From Varanus komodoensis (lineage: Eukaryota > Chordata > Lepidosauria > Squamata > Varanidae), in assembly GCF_004798865.1 (NCBI RefSeq), contig NW_025336598.1, positions 21,470,590 through 21,534,589 of the forward strand: DNA of 64,000 nt. The letters run 5' to 3'. The translations under genes and the position numbers were made by a program. The notes under the pieces are model-generated. The model searched no databases. It was given only the letters and a program-made list of their open reading frames with translations, and was not told the origin of the DNA. Positions 43,310 to 55,055 of this stretch are shown here, in pieces (within the stretch, counting starts at the first letter, position 1; every line of letters begins with the position of its first letter).

Positions 43310-44359
43310 TTAAAAATGCTGCTTAAATAAAAAGGTCTTCGCCTGGCGCCAGAAAACAAATAACGACGGCGCCAGGCGGACCTCTCTGGGGCGCGCATTC
43401 CATAACTTAGGCACCACCGCTGAGAAAGCCCTCCTCCGAGTAGCCACCCTCCTAATTTCCTTCACTGAGGGCTCCCGGAGGAGGGCCCCTCCTGCAGATC
43501 TCAAGGGGCGGCTGGGCATATATGGACGTAAGTGCTCCTTCAGGTAACCAGGACCCAAGCCATTTAGGGCTTTATAGGTCATCACCAACACCTTGAATTG
43601 GGCCCGGACTTCAATGGGAAGCCAATGAAGCTGCCGGAGAACTGGAGTCATGTGAGCATAACGTCCAGTTCCCATCAGCAGCCTGGCAGCTCTATTTTGA
43701 ACCAATTGAAGTATCCGGACCATCTTCAAGGGTAGCCCCACGTAGAGCGCGTTACAGAAGTCAAGACGGGAAGTCACCAGTGCATGTGTCACTGTCGCGA
43801 GGCTGTCGTACTCCAGATAGGGGCGCAGCTGATGAATCAGCCGAAGCTGGAGGAAAGCGCTCCTCGCCGCTGCTGTTACCTGAGCTTCGAGTGAAAGCTC
43901 TGGGTCGAGGAGCACTCCCAAACTGCGGACCTTATCCCTAGGAGGGAGTGCAACCCTGTTCAGGACAAGGTTCAATTCACCTTCTCCGAAGCCGGAACCG
44001 CCTACCAACAGGACCTCCATCTTGTCTGGATTAAGCTTCAGTTTATTGGCCCTCATCCAGCCCATTACCTCGGCCAGGCACCGGTTCAGTACAGCCACTG
44101 CCTCCCCTGGATTGGTGGAAAACGAGAGGTAGAGCTGGGTATCATCAGCGTACTGGTGATTCCGCAGGCCACACCTCCTGATGACCTCTCCCAGCGGTTT
44201 CATGTAGATGTTAAACAGCAAGGGGGACAAAATGGACCCCTGCGGTACTCCATGGCATAGCTGCCATGGTGCAGAGCCATAGTCCCCCAGCACCACCTTC
44301 TGGAATCGGCCATTGAGATAGGAGCAGAACCACTGCAAAGCAGTGCCTCCGACCCCCAA
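43310..44359 (-). pseudogene. L2 reverse transcriptase, C-terminal half, copy B
   Basis: This 349-codon open stretch begins MGVGGTALQWFCSYLNGRF. It includes LCHGVPQGSILSPLLFNIYM, GLRNHQYADDTQLYLSFSTN (catalytic ADD), WMRANKLKLNPDKMEVLLVG and the conserved end RRAFSAVVPKLWNARPREVR, closing KTFLFKQHF. It is the downstream continuation of the frame ending at 44585. The palm segment upstream (SASL then VLLDLSAAFDTIDHGILLDR) carries a TAG at 44429-44431. The methionine at 44359 is internal and is not a real start. Confidence 0.9.
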
Positions 44360-44584
44360 TCCCGCAAGCCTATCCAGAAGGATACCATGGTCGATGGTAT
44401 CGAAAGCCGCTGAGAGGTCCAGGAGAACCTACAGGGACGCACTCACCCTGTCCTTCTCCCTGCACAGGTCATCGTACAGGGCGACCAAGGCAGATTCAGT
44501 ACCGTACCCGGATCTGAAGCCGGACTGAAATGGGTCCAGATAATCAGTTTCATCCAAGAGTGCTTGGAGTTGTCCCGCCACCAC

Positions 44585-46351
44585 TCACTCTAACACCTTG
44601 CCCAGAAACGGGATGTTGGCCACTGGTCTATAATTAGTGGCCATCTCTGGATCCAGTGACGCCTTCTTCAGGACCGGTCGGACTACTGCCTCCTTTAAAG
44701 GGGCAGGCACCTGACCCTCCCTCAGAGAAGCGTTAACCACTTCCAAGATCCAGATCCCAATCCCGTGCTTGGAATCCTTTATTAACCAAGACGGGCAAGG
44801 GTCCAAAAGGCAAGTGGTGGGACGTACTCGTCCAAGCACCTTGTCCACATCATCAGGCCGCAGTAACTGAAATTCATCCAATAATTCTGGACCAGACGGT
44901 AGCATCGGTGTCTCCCTTAAGACCTCTGACTCAATAGTGGAATCCAGCTCGTGATGAATCTGAGCGATTTTCTCCCTAAAATGCCTGGCAAAGTCGTCAC
45001 AGCGGGCCTTTGAGGGTGGAATCAGATCTTCTTTCGGACCTGGACGGACCAGGCCTTGCACCACTCGAAAGAGCTCCGCCGGACGGCATTGTGAGGAGGC
45101 AATGGAAGCGGAAAAAAATCTCTTTTTCGCTGCTCTCACCGCCACAGCATAGGCCCGATAGTGGGCTCTTAAGTGTGTTCGGTCAGATTCATCACGTGAT
45201 TTCCTCCACCTACGCTCTAGCCGTCTCCCAACCTGCTTCATCGCTCTCAGTTCAGGAGTATACCAAGGGGAAGAGTGGGCTCTGCCCGGTGGGAGAGGGC
45301 GCTTAGGAGCGATCGTGTCTACAGCCCTGGTCATCTCCCCGTTCCACAGTTTGACCAGAGCCTCGACAGGAGCACCCGTCTTGTCAGCCGGAAACTCCCC
45401 CAGAGCCTTCAGGAATCCTTCCGGATCCATCCGGCTCCGGGGGCGGACCCACACAATCGGGTCCGCACACTTACAGAGGGAGAGGTCACTCTCGAGCACA
45501 AACCTCACCAGGAAGTGATCTGACCATGACAGGGGAGTCAAGCATAAATTCGCCACCCTCAGACCACCCTCTTCCTGCCCCACCGAGAAAACCAGGTCCA
45601 GAGTGTGTCCCCATTCATGGGTCGGGCCGGTGACATGTTGAGACAGCCCCATGGCCGTCATGGAGGCCATGAAGTCCTGAGCCGCCCCAGTCAGACTAGC
45701 CTCGGCATGGAGATTGAAGTCCCCCAGGACCAACATCCTGGGGGTCCTCAACACCAGGTCCAAGACCGTCTCTGTCAGCTCAGGTAGGGAGACTGTTGGG
45801 CAGAAGGGTGCACGGTACACCAACAGAATCCCCAATCTGTCTCGATCGCCCAACACCAAGTAGAGACACTCCAGCCCTGGTCTAGAAGGGACAGGAAGTC
45901 CTGTGAGGGAGATGGAGGCTCGGTAAACTAAAGCAACCCCCCCTCCCCTCCCCTCCGGCCATGAACGGTGCTGAACCAGATACCCGGGCGGGCACATTTG
46001 AGAGAGGGCGACATCCCCCCCCTCTCCCGCCCAGGTCTCCGTTATGCAGGCCAGGTCAGCCCCCTCATCCACAATCAAGTCATGGATGAGGGCAGATTTG
46101 TTATTGACTGACCTGGCATTAAGCAACAGCACCGTCAGGCCCGAGGGGCGACTGACAAGACTCCCTGGCACCCTCTGGCTGGGAGCAAAACCAGAAGTAG
46201 GGACAGGTGTCAACCATCTGTCCCTCCTTCTTCTATGCGGACACGTTAAGCTCCCACTGCAGTTACGTCCTCTGCCCATCACCACCCCAATGGCCGCGCC
46301 GGTGCGCTCCCCAGGAAATGCAAGCGGCAGCATGGCCAGGGACGACTCCAT
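44585..46351 (-). pseudogene. L2 endonuclease and N-terminal RT, copy B
   Basis: This 588-codon frame starts MESSLAMLPLAFPGE. It has all the APE-type endonuclease landmarks: LTVLLLNARSVNNKS near residue 75, ADLACITETWAG near 100 (catalytic Glu), LLVYRAPFCP near 175, LVLGDFNLHAE near 208 and PLSWSDHFLVRFVL near 275 (catalytic Asp-His). The linker includes GRAHSSPWYTPELRAMKQVG, and the RT N-terminus includes TNYRPVANIPFLGKVLE. It ends in a TGA at 44585-44587, where copy A reads CAG. The endonuclease looks intact in sequence. Reading into the RT is blocked by this stop and a second one at 44429. Confidence 0.92.
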
Positions 46352-46396
46352 AAAACAATATAAACACTATAAAATTATAAAAACATTTAAAAAATA

Positions 46397-46705
46397 CAGC
46401 GCTCAGCAGGAGGGCCTAACACGAGAGTGAGAGCCCCCTGACCAGCCCAGACCAGTCCCCCCGAACGGCCCCTCCAAACGGCGGCGACCGCCCTTCGGCC
46501 ACCGGCCCCGGCTGTCGCCGGCACTTTCAAGCCCCCGGGCTCCCGACGTCCTGCCTCGGCCGGCACGCCTCGAACGCGTGCAGGGGCGTGGCAGAACAGC
46601 CAGGTGGGTGGTGGAATGGCGGGCAGCGCGGTCTACTCGGCGTAGGCTGAGGCGCAGCAGTTCTTCTCTGGCGTCGACTGCCAGTGCGCAGTTTGGGCCC
46701 TTTCA
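46397..46705 (-). promoter_or_regulatory. CpG-rich 5' UTR / presumed promoter of L2 copy B
   Basis: A GC-rich, CpG-dense leader runs upstream of the MESSLA start and shares blocks with copy A (1845-2128), for example gcaggagggcctaacac. Promoter activity is inferred from position, as in other LINEs with internal promoters. Confidence 0.55.
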
Positions 46706-46734
46706 TTTATATTTGTCTTCTCTACCCTGATGCT

Positions 46735-46860
46735 CAGCAGATGTGCTGGACTACAACTCTCAGCATTACTGAATCTTAGCTATGCTCACTAGTGCTGATG
46801 GGAGCTGCAGTCCCAAACGTCTGGAGGACTCCAAGCTGGGAAAGGTTCATTTTCATCATG
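46735..46860. repeat. Palindromic MITE-like repeat, copy 1
   Basis: gctggactacaactctcagc and gctgatgggagctgcagtcc are imperfect reverse complements, with agatgtg and cgtctggagga outside them. This is the common amniote 'actacaactcccag / ctgggagttgtagt' palindrome, probably a non-autonomous DNA transposon. Confidence 0.5.
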
Positions 46861-47894
46861 TTGGTAGTTTATGTCTTCCTCAGTAATATGGCAATATGAT
46901 ATTGATCCCCAACCTCATAGTTCAAAAAAAACAGCACTAGGGTTCCAACAAAAATGTTGGGGATGCACCCCCCCACACTTGATTAACAAAGATCTCAAAA
47001 TAGTTTAAGCAGACTTGGTTTACCTAACACCAATGCTAATCCTAATATGAGCAAACAATACGTTTAGACTAGCATCTTTCCCCTTCTGTTGCTGTGGTTA
47101 ACGATCCAAAGTTAAAAATGCCTTCTGGCCATTTTGAGAGCTACGTAGATACTCTCCACCTTATTTGAGACCAGAGAAAGCTGGGCTGGTGTGAGTTGGG
47201 GAACATTTCACTGAGTTACTCCAAAGTAATTAAGATTTCTTGTTGCTTCTGCTGCCACTATAAGATGTGGTGGCAACAGCAATGCTTGGCAGCCTGTCCA
47301 CCATGATGCCTCCTCCCTGTTCCCAGACATGGCCGGAGTGCTGGCAGGGATGGCAACTACCACAAAATAAATGTGGGTGAACATCCAAAGAAAATTCTGC
47401 AAAGTGGACTCCTTATCTCCAAAGGAAAAAAAAATCACCTTAACATTGATCTGAAGCACCGTTTATTTCTTCCCCTGTCTCCTGATGTGGTTCCCTCTCC
47501 CTTTTGGTTTTCTTTTTGTATTTGCAGCTCAAAAAATATGTAAGGCATTACAGATAAAATGAGCATAATTGATACAGAACTAGATGAGCCTTTAATGTTA
47601 AGGAATGCAAAAGGGATTAACAACATTATCCTAATGTTATATCCACAGTTAATGGGGTAAGACGAAAAATGCAGATTGTCAGTTCAGTTCCTAGTACACA
47701 CAGTTTATCCACAGATATGGGACCCTGAAGCATCAAATTGTCTGGCTTTGCCCTTATCATTGAAGAGCTGGATGTGTGAACAGACTGTTAAGGGCAAGGG
47801 ATTGTTCTGCTTTGAGCTCCCAACGAGCATCACGTCAGATGTCCTGTCAGATGATTTGATGGCTGGCTACTTGAGATGGAAAATGTTGCGAGCC
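46861..47894. other. No gene recognised
   Basis: No frame with family features. An A run lies near 46925-46931. Confidence 0.4.
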
Positions 47895-48015
47895 CTTCCT
47901 CAGCCTTCTTCCTCTCCAGCTGTTTTGGCCTACAGCTTCCATGGTTGTTGGTTCAGGGTGATAGGAGTTGTAGGCTAAAACATCTGGAAGGAACCAAGTT
48001 GGGGAAACCTTGTAT
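47895..48015. repeat. Palindromic MITE-like repeat, copy 2
   Basis: tccagctgttttggcctaca and gtaggctaaaacatctggaa face each other around ataggagttgtagg. It belongs to the same family as 46735-46860. A G run follows at 48023-48031. Confidence 0.5.
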
Positions 48016-50718
48016 TGCGGGCGGGGGGGGGGCATGTCAACACCTGAGAACAAGTAACTCATGTAAGGAGCATGCTGAATTTCCAGAAAATGGCCAGATA
48101 CTACACATCAGTTCAGATGATATCTGGCTATGAAGCAGTTTGGCAAGTCCAGAAGATTTAACCCGTTTGGGGATATTGAATTGCAGGAAGGTATGATCAT
48201 TTGGAGATAATTTGTCATGGTATTTTCCAGCAGAACGTAATTCCCAAGGCAAACTTACAGCTATAAAGAAGACTTCTTTTTGTGGCAATATGCTGCAAAT
48301 CTGGAAAACACAAAGGTTACGTGCTGAATTTACCAGCAGATCTGCAATTCGCCATTTTCTCAAATACAGTTTAAATGAACTCAATCAAATAATTCTTTTA
48401 GGCTTGCGATACAATTAGTTACACCCTGGTTTCTGCCTCAGGGTCGAAAAGGACAATTGTTTTCTTGTCAGGTTGTGGATAAAGTACCTGCTTGTATGTG
48501 TGAGAGTGAGTGAGATGGTGGATTGCTTTCCACAGTTGCGTTCTGCTTCACACCCATCAAATAGAAATGCTTTCACAGCAAGAACCTTGAGCGGATTGTG
48601 TTGTGCCTCCTGTCTTAGAAGATATTATCTGTAGAACTTCAAATGGGAGAAGCAGCTTCTGAGTACCCGATCTTCAGACTTCAATTAGCTGTTTGTGAGA
48701 AGAACCTGCCAAGGAGATGGATATGGAGTGATGCCTCCAAGCTCAGCCAGCAAGTTGTCAGGAGGGCCCATGTGCCACCTGGCGCACTCTGCCACAGGTT
48801 CTAGACACAGGCTTCTGTATCTTGTGCTTATAACCAGGATTTATTGATTCTCTTGTACTTGGTCTAGGTCTAGAAGAGGGAGCTGAGCCTCATTATAAAA
48901 ACAGCCAAGCAGCACAGGTAGCCTTAGACGGTGCTAACGAGCTGATTAAGGGAATTTTGAAAGGGAAAGACTGGCTGATTGGCAGGCGGTCTTGTCTAGG
49001 GAAGGCAGCTATGTAGGAACAAAATAATACACTAGCTAAGGTTTTGCAATTCATTTAAAGATAAACCACAGGAGAGAATATACAACTTGTTAGCAGGACT
49101 GCAGTACAAAACTCAGAAATCACCAGAGATTTTCCACTCTGTCTAAAACGCACACATACACACTTGAATGTTGCTTATACTTTTACTTTGCTTGATCTTT
49201 AGTCCAGTTTTCCTCTTATGGGACTGCTCATCAAGTACATTGCACTTTCTGAAACAATGATTAACCTTTCACCCTCAGCATAATTTACTGCTCTTGTAAG
49301 AAGCCTCCCCACTGTTGACTGGCATGGGTTTGCTTGATCCAAGGCAGGGGTGGGCAGCAAGCAGCCCTTGGGCTGCAGGTGATCCTCTGCAGCTGTTTTT
49401 GTGTCCCCTTCCATATTCCCCTGCTGCTATGAGTTTGCTTATGGTGGTGGCAAAAATTGTGCCAGTTTTTTTTTGCAGGGAAACAAGATCCACTAAGGCT
49501 CTGGAAGTATAATTCTGCTTGGAAACAAGGTGCTCATTTCTAGGGCAAAATTTGCTTTCAGATCCAGTTGGAGGCTGGATTATGTAACAGTCCTTGTACA
49601 CTAAAGGCATATTTGGGTAAACAACATGGATAGGCTGCACACAAAATATGCCAATACAGCAAAAGATGTGTGGAAAGCATGCGCGATCCCATGCGTCCCG
49701 TAGCTTGTGGCAAATATTTTTCTCTGGCCCTGCCTCCGTCCAGTTGTTGATGGTCCAGGAGCTTCATTCTTATAGGAAAAGAGTCCAGGGGTTTAATTTC
49801 CCACAACTGATTGAAATGTTATGCTAAAGCCAGTTCTGCTCACACGTAGGAAGCCAAATTGTTTAGGCCAGTTCTGCCTGTTTATTTGCTTAGATCTGTG
49901 TGAAATAATGTCCAGGCTCAACTAGCTTTCTGTACTGTAAAAAAGACAAAACTTGCCCACCCAGCAGAAGGCCTTTAAAGCATAAATAGTTATGGAGCGT
50001 AGTCTGTAGTGTTGCAGTGCCTTCACTCTGCATTGTGCTCCACCAGTAGCACAACAGGAAGGTATTGTCACAATGCTTGTTTCCTGGCCGGGACAAATCA
50101 GCAGACTCCTATTTGTTAGCTCCCCTGACCTCCTCCATTCTGGAAGGGAACATTTCAACTCCATGCCATTTGCTTTGGGAACTGCTGGCTGCTCCTTATG
50201 TTAGCAGTGGCATGTGGAAAGCGTCAGATACTGCCCCAAATTTGCTTATGGATCATCATACATGTATAGGAGCTATGAGCTACCACATCATTCTGCTGTT
50301 GACTGAGAGCTTACAGGAAGCATACAAATCCTGTCTGGATTAGCATATGTTTAGCATGAAGTTGTTGGGCCCCAAAATTAAGGATGGTGGCTTGTAGGCA
50401 TTAATATCAAAGACATTCTTGCCAGGTTCAGGCACCATCAGAGGTCTTTCTTCAGTGATGGGAACTCTTTAGTTCTACCAAACCACTCATGGACAGGAGT
50501 GTAGCTGCTTCTCAGGCAATCACTTTTATAACATATTAATTAATTAATCGACACTGAATAAGGCATTCTGTTTATTAAGAATATTTCTAGTGTTGACAAT
50601 ATCTTATCAAACAACAAAACTGATGAGATTCTTAGTCATCTTCAGTGGACTAGTTCAATTGGTTCATTTAGTCCTTGAGTAGAGAGGCCCATATGGTAGC
50701 TCCCTGCTGCATTGCTTA
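48016..50718. other. No gene recognised
   Basis: About 2.7 kb without supported features. A short stretch at 49345-49420 (aggggtgggcagcaagcagc) faintly resembles another common reptile repeat edge, but the match is too weak to call. Confidence 0.4.
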
Positions 50719-50776
50719 TTTTGTTGTTGTTTGTTCAGTTGCAAAGTCGTGCCCTGCGCATCATGGTCTCATGGAT
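50719..50776 (-). mobile_element. Bov-B LINE 3'-terminal scrap
   Basis: ttttgttgttgtttgttcag then ttgcaaagtcgtgccctgcg and catggtctcatgg is the reverse complement pattern of the Bov-B 3' end at 39830-39884 ('catggggtcgcgatgggtcagacacgacttcacgactaacaacag'). About 58 bases are diverged but in register. Confidence 0.55.
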
Positions 50777-51877
50777 GCTCTTAAATGTGAGCCTGCAAAG
50801 GGGAAGAAAAGGTGTGTGTGTGGGGGGGGGGGGGCTAACACAGCCTCACAAAGATGGGTTGGACTCCCAGGGATCAAAGCCAGATTCTTAAAAGCAAAGC
50901 ACTCAAAGCCCTCCACCTGGGTAGATGGATCAATCCCATTTTCTCTTGCCTTTTAAACTTCAGTTTTTCATCTGCTTATAAAAGAATATGCATATTTCAG
51001 TAAGTTCCTTTCAAAGCATAAATAGAAAGGAACCTCAGACATCCCTAATTCCTAGTACTGTGTGGAGAAATGAGTAACAAATGTGGGTTTTAGGCCATTT
51101 TGGTGCTTTGTAAGTTTTGCCTAAACTATTCCGCATGGGTCAGCATTCATCTTGAAACGTAGTAGCCAAAACTGAATTTGGTTTCTGTTTTTATCCTCAT
51201 GTGCTCCTAATTCTTAACACATCCCCCTATCCAGCTGTGGCTGCTTAAAACATGGGGGCAAGGGGTCAGGTTCCACAAGGAAACAAGATAGGAAGAGATC
51301 AGCACCATGGACAGCTTCAAGTAGAGTTGGACGCAAAATAGGATTGTTTATATGGTGCTCTATAAATGAACACGTCAAGCCTGAGCCTAACATAAGAATC
51401 TGACTCCATTTAGGTTGAATACAGGCAGTCTCTGGGTTACGAACAAGTTCTGTTCCTGAGAAAATAGAAATTAAGTCGAATTTTTACATAGATTGGATTA
51501 TGTATAGTCGTCCCTCCACATTTGCAGGGTTGAGGAGCACAGCACCCCTGTGAAAGTGGGAAAAACATTAATATCTCTAGGCTGCTTCCCCACCCATTCT
51601 CATGGGGGCCATGTCTTTGCAACAAGAAAATGCCAAAAAGATTCCCCTCTCCAGATGGGTGGGGCAGGAAGGCCTGCTTTGGAGGCCTCCATCTCTACCC
51701 TTTCACTTCCTCTTTCTCTAGGGTGATGAAGATTTCCTGCAGTATTTTTTTTTAAATTAATAGGTTTTACAGCTGCTTGTTCATAAGTATGGCTTGTTCA
51801 TAACTTAGATGTTCATGATTCAGGGACTTCCTGTAGTTCCACTTCTAAACTGACTGAGACTTTTCCCAATAGACTTA
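50777..51877. other. No gene recognised; TG/G-rich microsatellite at 50812-50834
   Basis: A (GT)n run passes into 13 consecutive Gs at 50822-50834. Otherwise unique-looking. Confidence 0.45.
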
Positions 51878-52042
51878 TTTTATTTATTTATTTAAAACAT
51901 TTCTATGCCGCCCCATTCTCCGAGGCCTCGGGGTGGCTCACAACATTATATATAAAATATACACAATATAAAACATTCAAATATACAACAAATTAACAAT
52001 ATAAAGTAAGTCACCCTGGCCAGATAAAATAAGCAAATAATA

Positions 52043-53278
52043 TTAACAATTAAAATGACGTTTAAATAAAAAGGTCTTCGCCTGGTGCGGAAAAACAAAT
52101 AACGACGGTGCCAGGCGGACCTCTCTGGGGAGCGCATTCCATAGATTGGGAGCCACCGCAGAGAAAGCCCTCCTCCAAGTACCTACCCTACTAATTTCTT
52201 TCACGGAGGGTTCCCGGAGAAGGGCCTCTCCTGCAGATCTCAAGGGGTGGGTGGGCGTATATGGATGTAAGCACTCTTTCAGGTAACCAGGACCCAAGCT
52301 GTTTAGGGCTTTATAGGTCATCACCAACACCTTGAATTGGGCCCGGACTTCAATGGGAAGCCAGTGAAGCTGACGGAGGACTGGAGTCATGTGAACATAA
52401 CGCCCAGTCCCCGTCAGTGGCCTGGCAGCTCTATTTTGAACCAATTGAAGTATCCGGACCATCTTCAAGGGTAGCCCCACGTAGAGTGCGTTACAGAAGT
52501 CAAGGCGGAAAGTCACCAGCGCGTGTGTCACTGTCGCCAGGCAGTCGTACTCCAGGTAGGGGCGCAGCTGATGAATCAGCCAAAGCTGAAGGAAAGCGCT
52601 CCTCGCCACTGCTGAAAGCTCTGGGTCGAGGAGTGCTCCCAGGCTGCGGACGTTGTCCCTAAGAGGGAGTGCAACCCCATTCAGGACTAAGTTCAATTCA
52701 CCCTCTCTGAAGCCCGATCCGCCAACCAACAGGACCTCTGTCTTCTCTGGATTGAGCTTCAGTTTATTGGCCCTCATCCAGCCCATTACCTCGGCCAGGC
52801 ACCGGTTCAGTACAGCCACTGCCTCCCCTGGATTGGTGGAAAACGAGAGGTAGAGCTGGGTATCATCAGCGTACTGATGATTCCGCAGCCCACACCTCCT
52901 GATGACCTCTCCCAGCGGTTTCATGTAGATGTTAAACAGCAAAGGGGACAAAACGGACCCCTGCGGTACTCCATGGCATAGCTGCCATGGTGCAGAGCCA
53001 TAGTCCCCCAGCACCACCTTCTGGAACCGGCCATTGAGATAGGAGCGGAACCACTGCAAAGCAGTGCCTCCGACCCCCAGTCTCGCTAGCCTATCCAGAA
53101 GGATACCATGGTCGATGGTATCGAAAGCCGCTGAGAGGTCCAGGAGAACCAACAGGGATGCACTCCCCCTGTCCTTCTCCCTGCACAGGTCATCGTACAG
53201 GGTGACCAAGGCAGATTCAGTACCGTACCCGGGTCTGAAGCCAGACTGAAATGGGTCCAGACAATCAGTTTCATCCAA
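52043..53278 (-). pseudogene. L2 reverse transcriptase, copy C
   Basis: A 411-codon frame covers nearly the whole RT: DPFQSGFRPGYGTESALVTL, ASLLVLLDLSAAFDTIDHGI (first catalytic Asp), LCHGVPQGSVLSPLLFNIYM, NHQYADDTQLYLSFSTN (catalytic ADD) and the terminal FSAVAPNLWNALPREVRLAP. It ends KTFLFKRHFNC. The RT is open throughout in this copy, though 7 residues are missing after DPELS. It is separated from the endonuclease frame by a small deletion near 53300, so the two overlap in different frames (53086-53278). The methionine at 53278 is internal to the ancestral ORF. Confidence 0.92.
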
Positions 53279-54546
53279 GAGAGCTTGGAGTTGTCCCGTT
53301 CTAACACCTTGCCCAGAAACGGGATGTTGGCCACTGGTCTATAGTTAGTGGCTATCTCTGGATCCAGTGACGCTTTCTTCAGGACCTGTCGGACTACCGC
53401 CTCCTTTAAAGGGGCAGGCACCCGACCCTCCCTCAGAGAAGCGTTAACCACTTCCAAGATCCAGATCCCAATCCCATGCTTGGAATTATTTATTAACCAA
53501 GACGGGCAAGGGTCCAGTAGGCAAGTGGTGGGACGTACTCGTCCAAGCACCTTGTCCACATCATCAGGCCGCAATAACTGAAATTCATCCAATAATTCTG
53601 GACCAGACGGCAGCATTGGTGTCTCCCCAGAAACCTCTGATTCACTAGTGGTGTCTAGCTCGTGACGAATCTGAGCGATTTTCTCCCTGAAATGCATGGC
53701 AAAGTCGTCACAGCGGGCCTTTGAGGGTGGAACCAGACCTTTCTTAGGACCTGGACGAACCAGGCCTTGCACCACTCGAAAAAGCTCCACTGGACGGCAT
53801 TTTGAGGAGGCAATGGAAACGGAAAAAAACCTCTTTTTTGCTGCCCTCACCGCCACAGCATAGGCCCAATAATGGGCTCTCAAGTGTGTTCGGTCAGATT
53901 CATCCCATGATCTGCTCCACCTACGCTCTAGCCATCTCCCAACCTGCTTCATTGCCCGCAATTCAGGTGTATACCAAGGGGAAGAGTGGGCTCTGCCCGG
54001 TGGGAGAGGACGCTTAGGAGCGATCGTGTCCACAGCCCTGGTCATCTCCCCGTTCCACAGTTCGACCAGAGCCTCGACAGGAGCACCAGTCTTGTCAGCC
54101 GGAAACTCCCCCAGGGCCTTCAGGAATCCATCCGGATCCATCCGGCTCCGGGGGCGGACCCACACAATCGGGTCCACACCCTTACAGAGGGAGAGGTCGC
54201 TCTCAAGCACAAACCTCACCAGGAAGTTATCTGACCATGACAGGGGAGTCAAACATAAATTCCTCACCCTCAGACCACCCTCTTCGTGCCCCGTTGAGAA
54301 AACCAGGTCCAGAGTGTGTCCACGTTCGTGGGTTGGGCCGGTGACATGTTGAGACAGCCCCATGGCCGTCATGGAGGCCATGAAGTCCTGAGCCACCCCG
54401 GTCAGACCAGTCTCGGCATGGCGATTGAAGTCCCCCAGGACCAACATCCTGGGGGTCCTCAACACCAGGTCCGAGACGATCTCCTTCAGCTCAGGCAGGG
54501 AGAGTGTTGGGCAGAAGGGTGCATGGTGCACCAACAGAATCCCCAA
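53086..54546 (-). pseudogene. L2 endonuclease C-part and linker, copy C
   Basis: The frame opens at MGILLVHHAPFCPTLSLPEL, includes LVLGDFNRHAETG and LDLVFSTGHEEGG, and has PLSWSDNFLVRF, where the catalytic His of SDH is Asn. The linker (AHSSPWYTPELRAMKQVGRW) and RT N-terminus (NYRPVANIPFLGKVLERD) follow. After the deletion near 53300 the frame reads out-of-frame sequence. The changed SDH and the split frame show the copy is inactive. Confidence 0.88.
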
Positions 54547-54698
54547 TCTGTCTCAGTCGTCCAACACCAAGTAGAGGCACTCCAGCCCTGGTCTCGAAGG
54601 GACCGGAAGTCCCATGAGAAAGATGGAGGCTCAGTAAACCAAAGCAACCCCCCCCTCCCCTCCGGGCGTGAACAGTGCTGAACCAGATACCCAGGTGG

Positions 54699-55055
54699 TC
54701 ACATTTGAGAGAGGGCGACATCCCCACCGCCCGCCCAGGTCTTCGTTATGCAAGCCAGGTCAGCCCCCTCATCCACTATCAAGTCATGGATGAGGGAAGA
54801 TTTATTGTTGACCGACCTGGCATTGAGCAACAGCACCGTCAGGCCCGAGGGGCGGTTGACAAGACTACCTGGAACCCTCTGGCTGGGGGCAGAACCAGAA
54901 GGAGGGACAGGTGTCAACCATCTGTCCCTCCTTCTTCTACGCGGACACGTTAAGCCCCCACCACTATTACGTCCATTGCCCATGACCACCCCAATGGCGG
55001 CGCCCCCGCGCTCCCCAGGAAACACAAATGTCGACATGGCCAGGGATGACTCCAT
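54699..55055 (-). pseudogene. L2 ORF N-terminus, copy C
   Basis: Starts MESSLAMSTFVFPGERGGA and carries LTVLLLNARSVNNKSSLIHD. The catalytic ITETW reads ITKTW (Glu to Lys). A stop follows ALSQM at about 54699, and the next part of the domain (near 54550-54690) is out of frame in a C-rich run. Together with SDN downstream, both key endonuclease residues are lost. Confidence 0.88.

Larger units (their letters stand above)
43130..46705 (-). mobile_element. L2-clade LINE, copy B, near full length
   Basis: From 5' to 3' on the minus strand: a CpG-rich leader (46397-46705), one long ORF with endonuclease and RT broken by only two stops (46351-43310), then a short 3' UTR ending in a (TTTA)n-type tail at 43131-43158. 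The RT block (LLDLSAAFDTIDH-like, GVPQGSILSPLLFNIYM, YADDTQLYLSF) places it in the L2 clade and not CR1. It is the best-preserved autonomous element in the window and the reference for the many 3' tips listed. No clear target-site duplication was seen. Confidence 0.93.
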
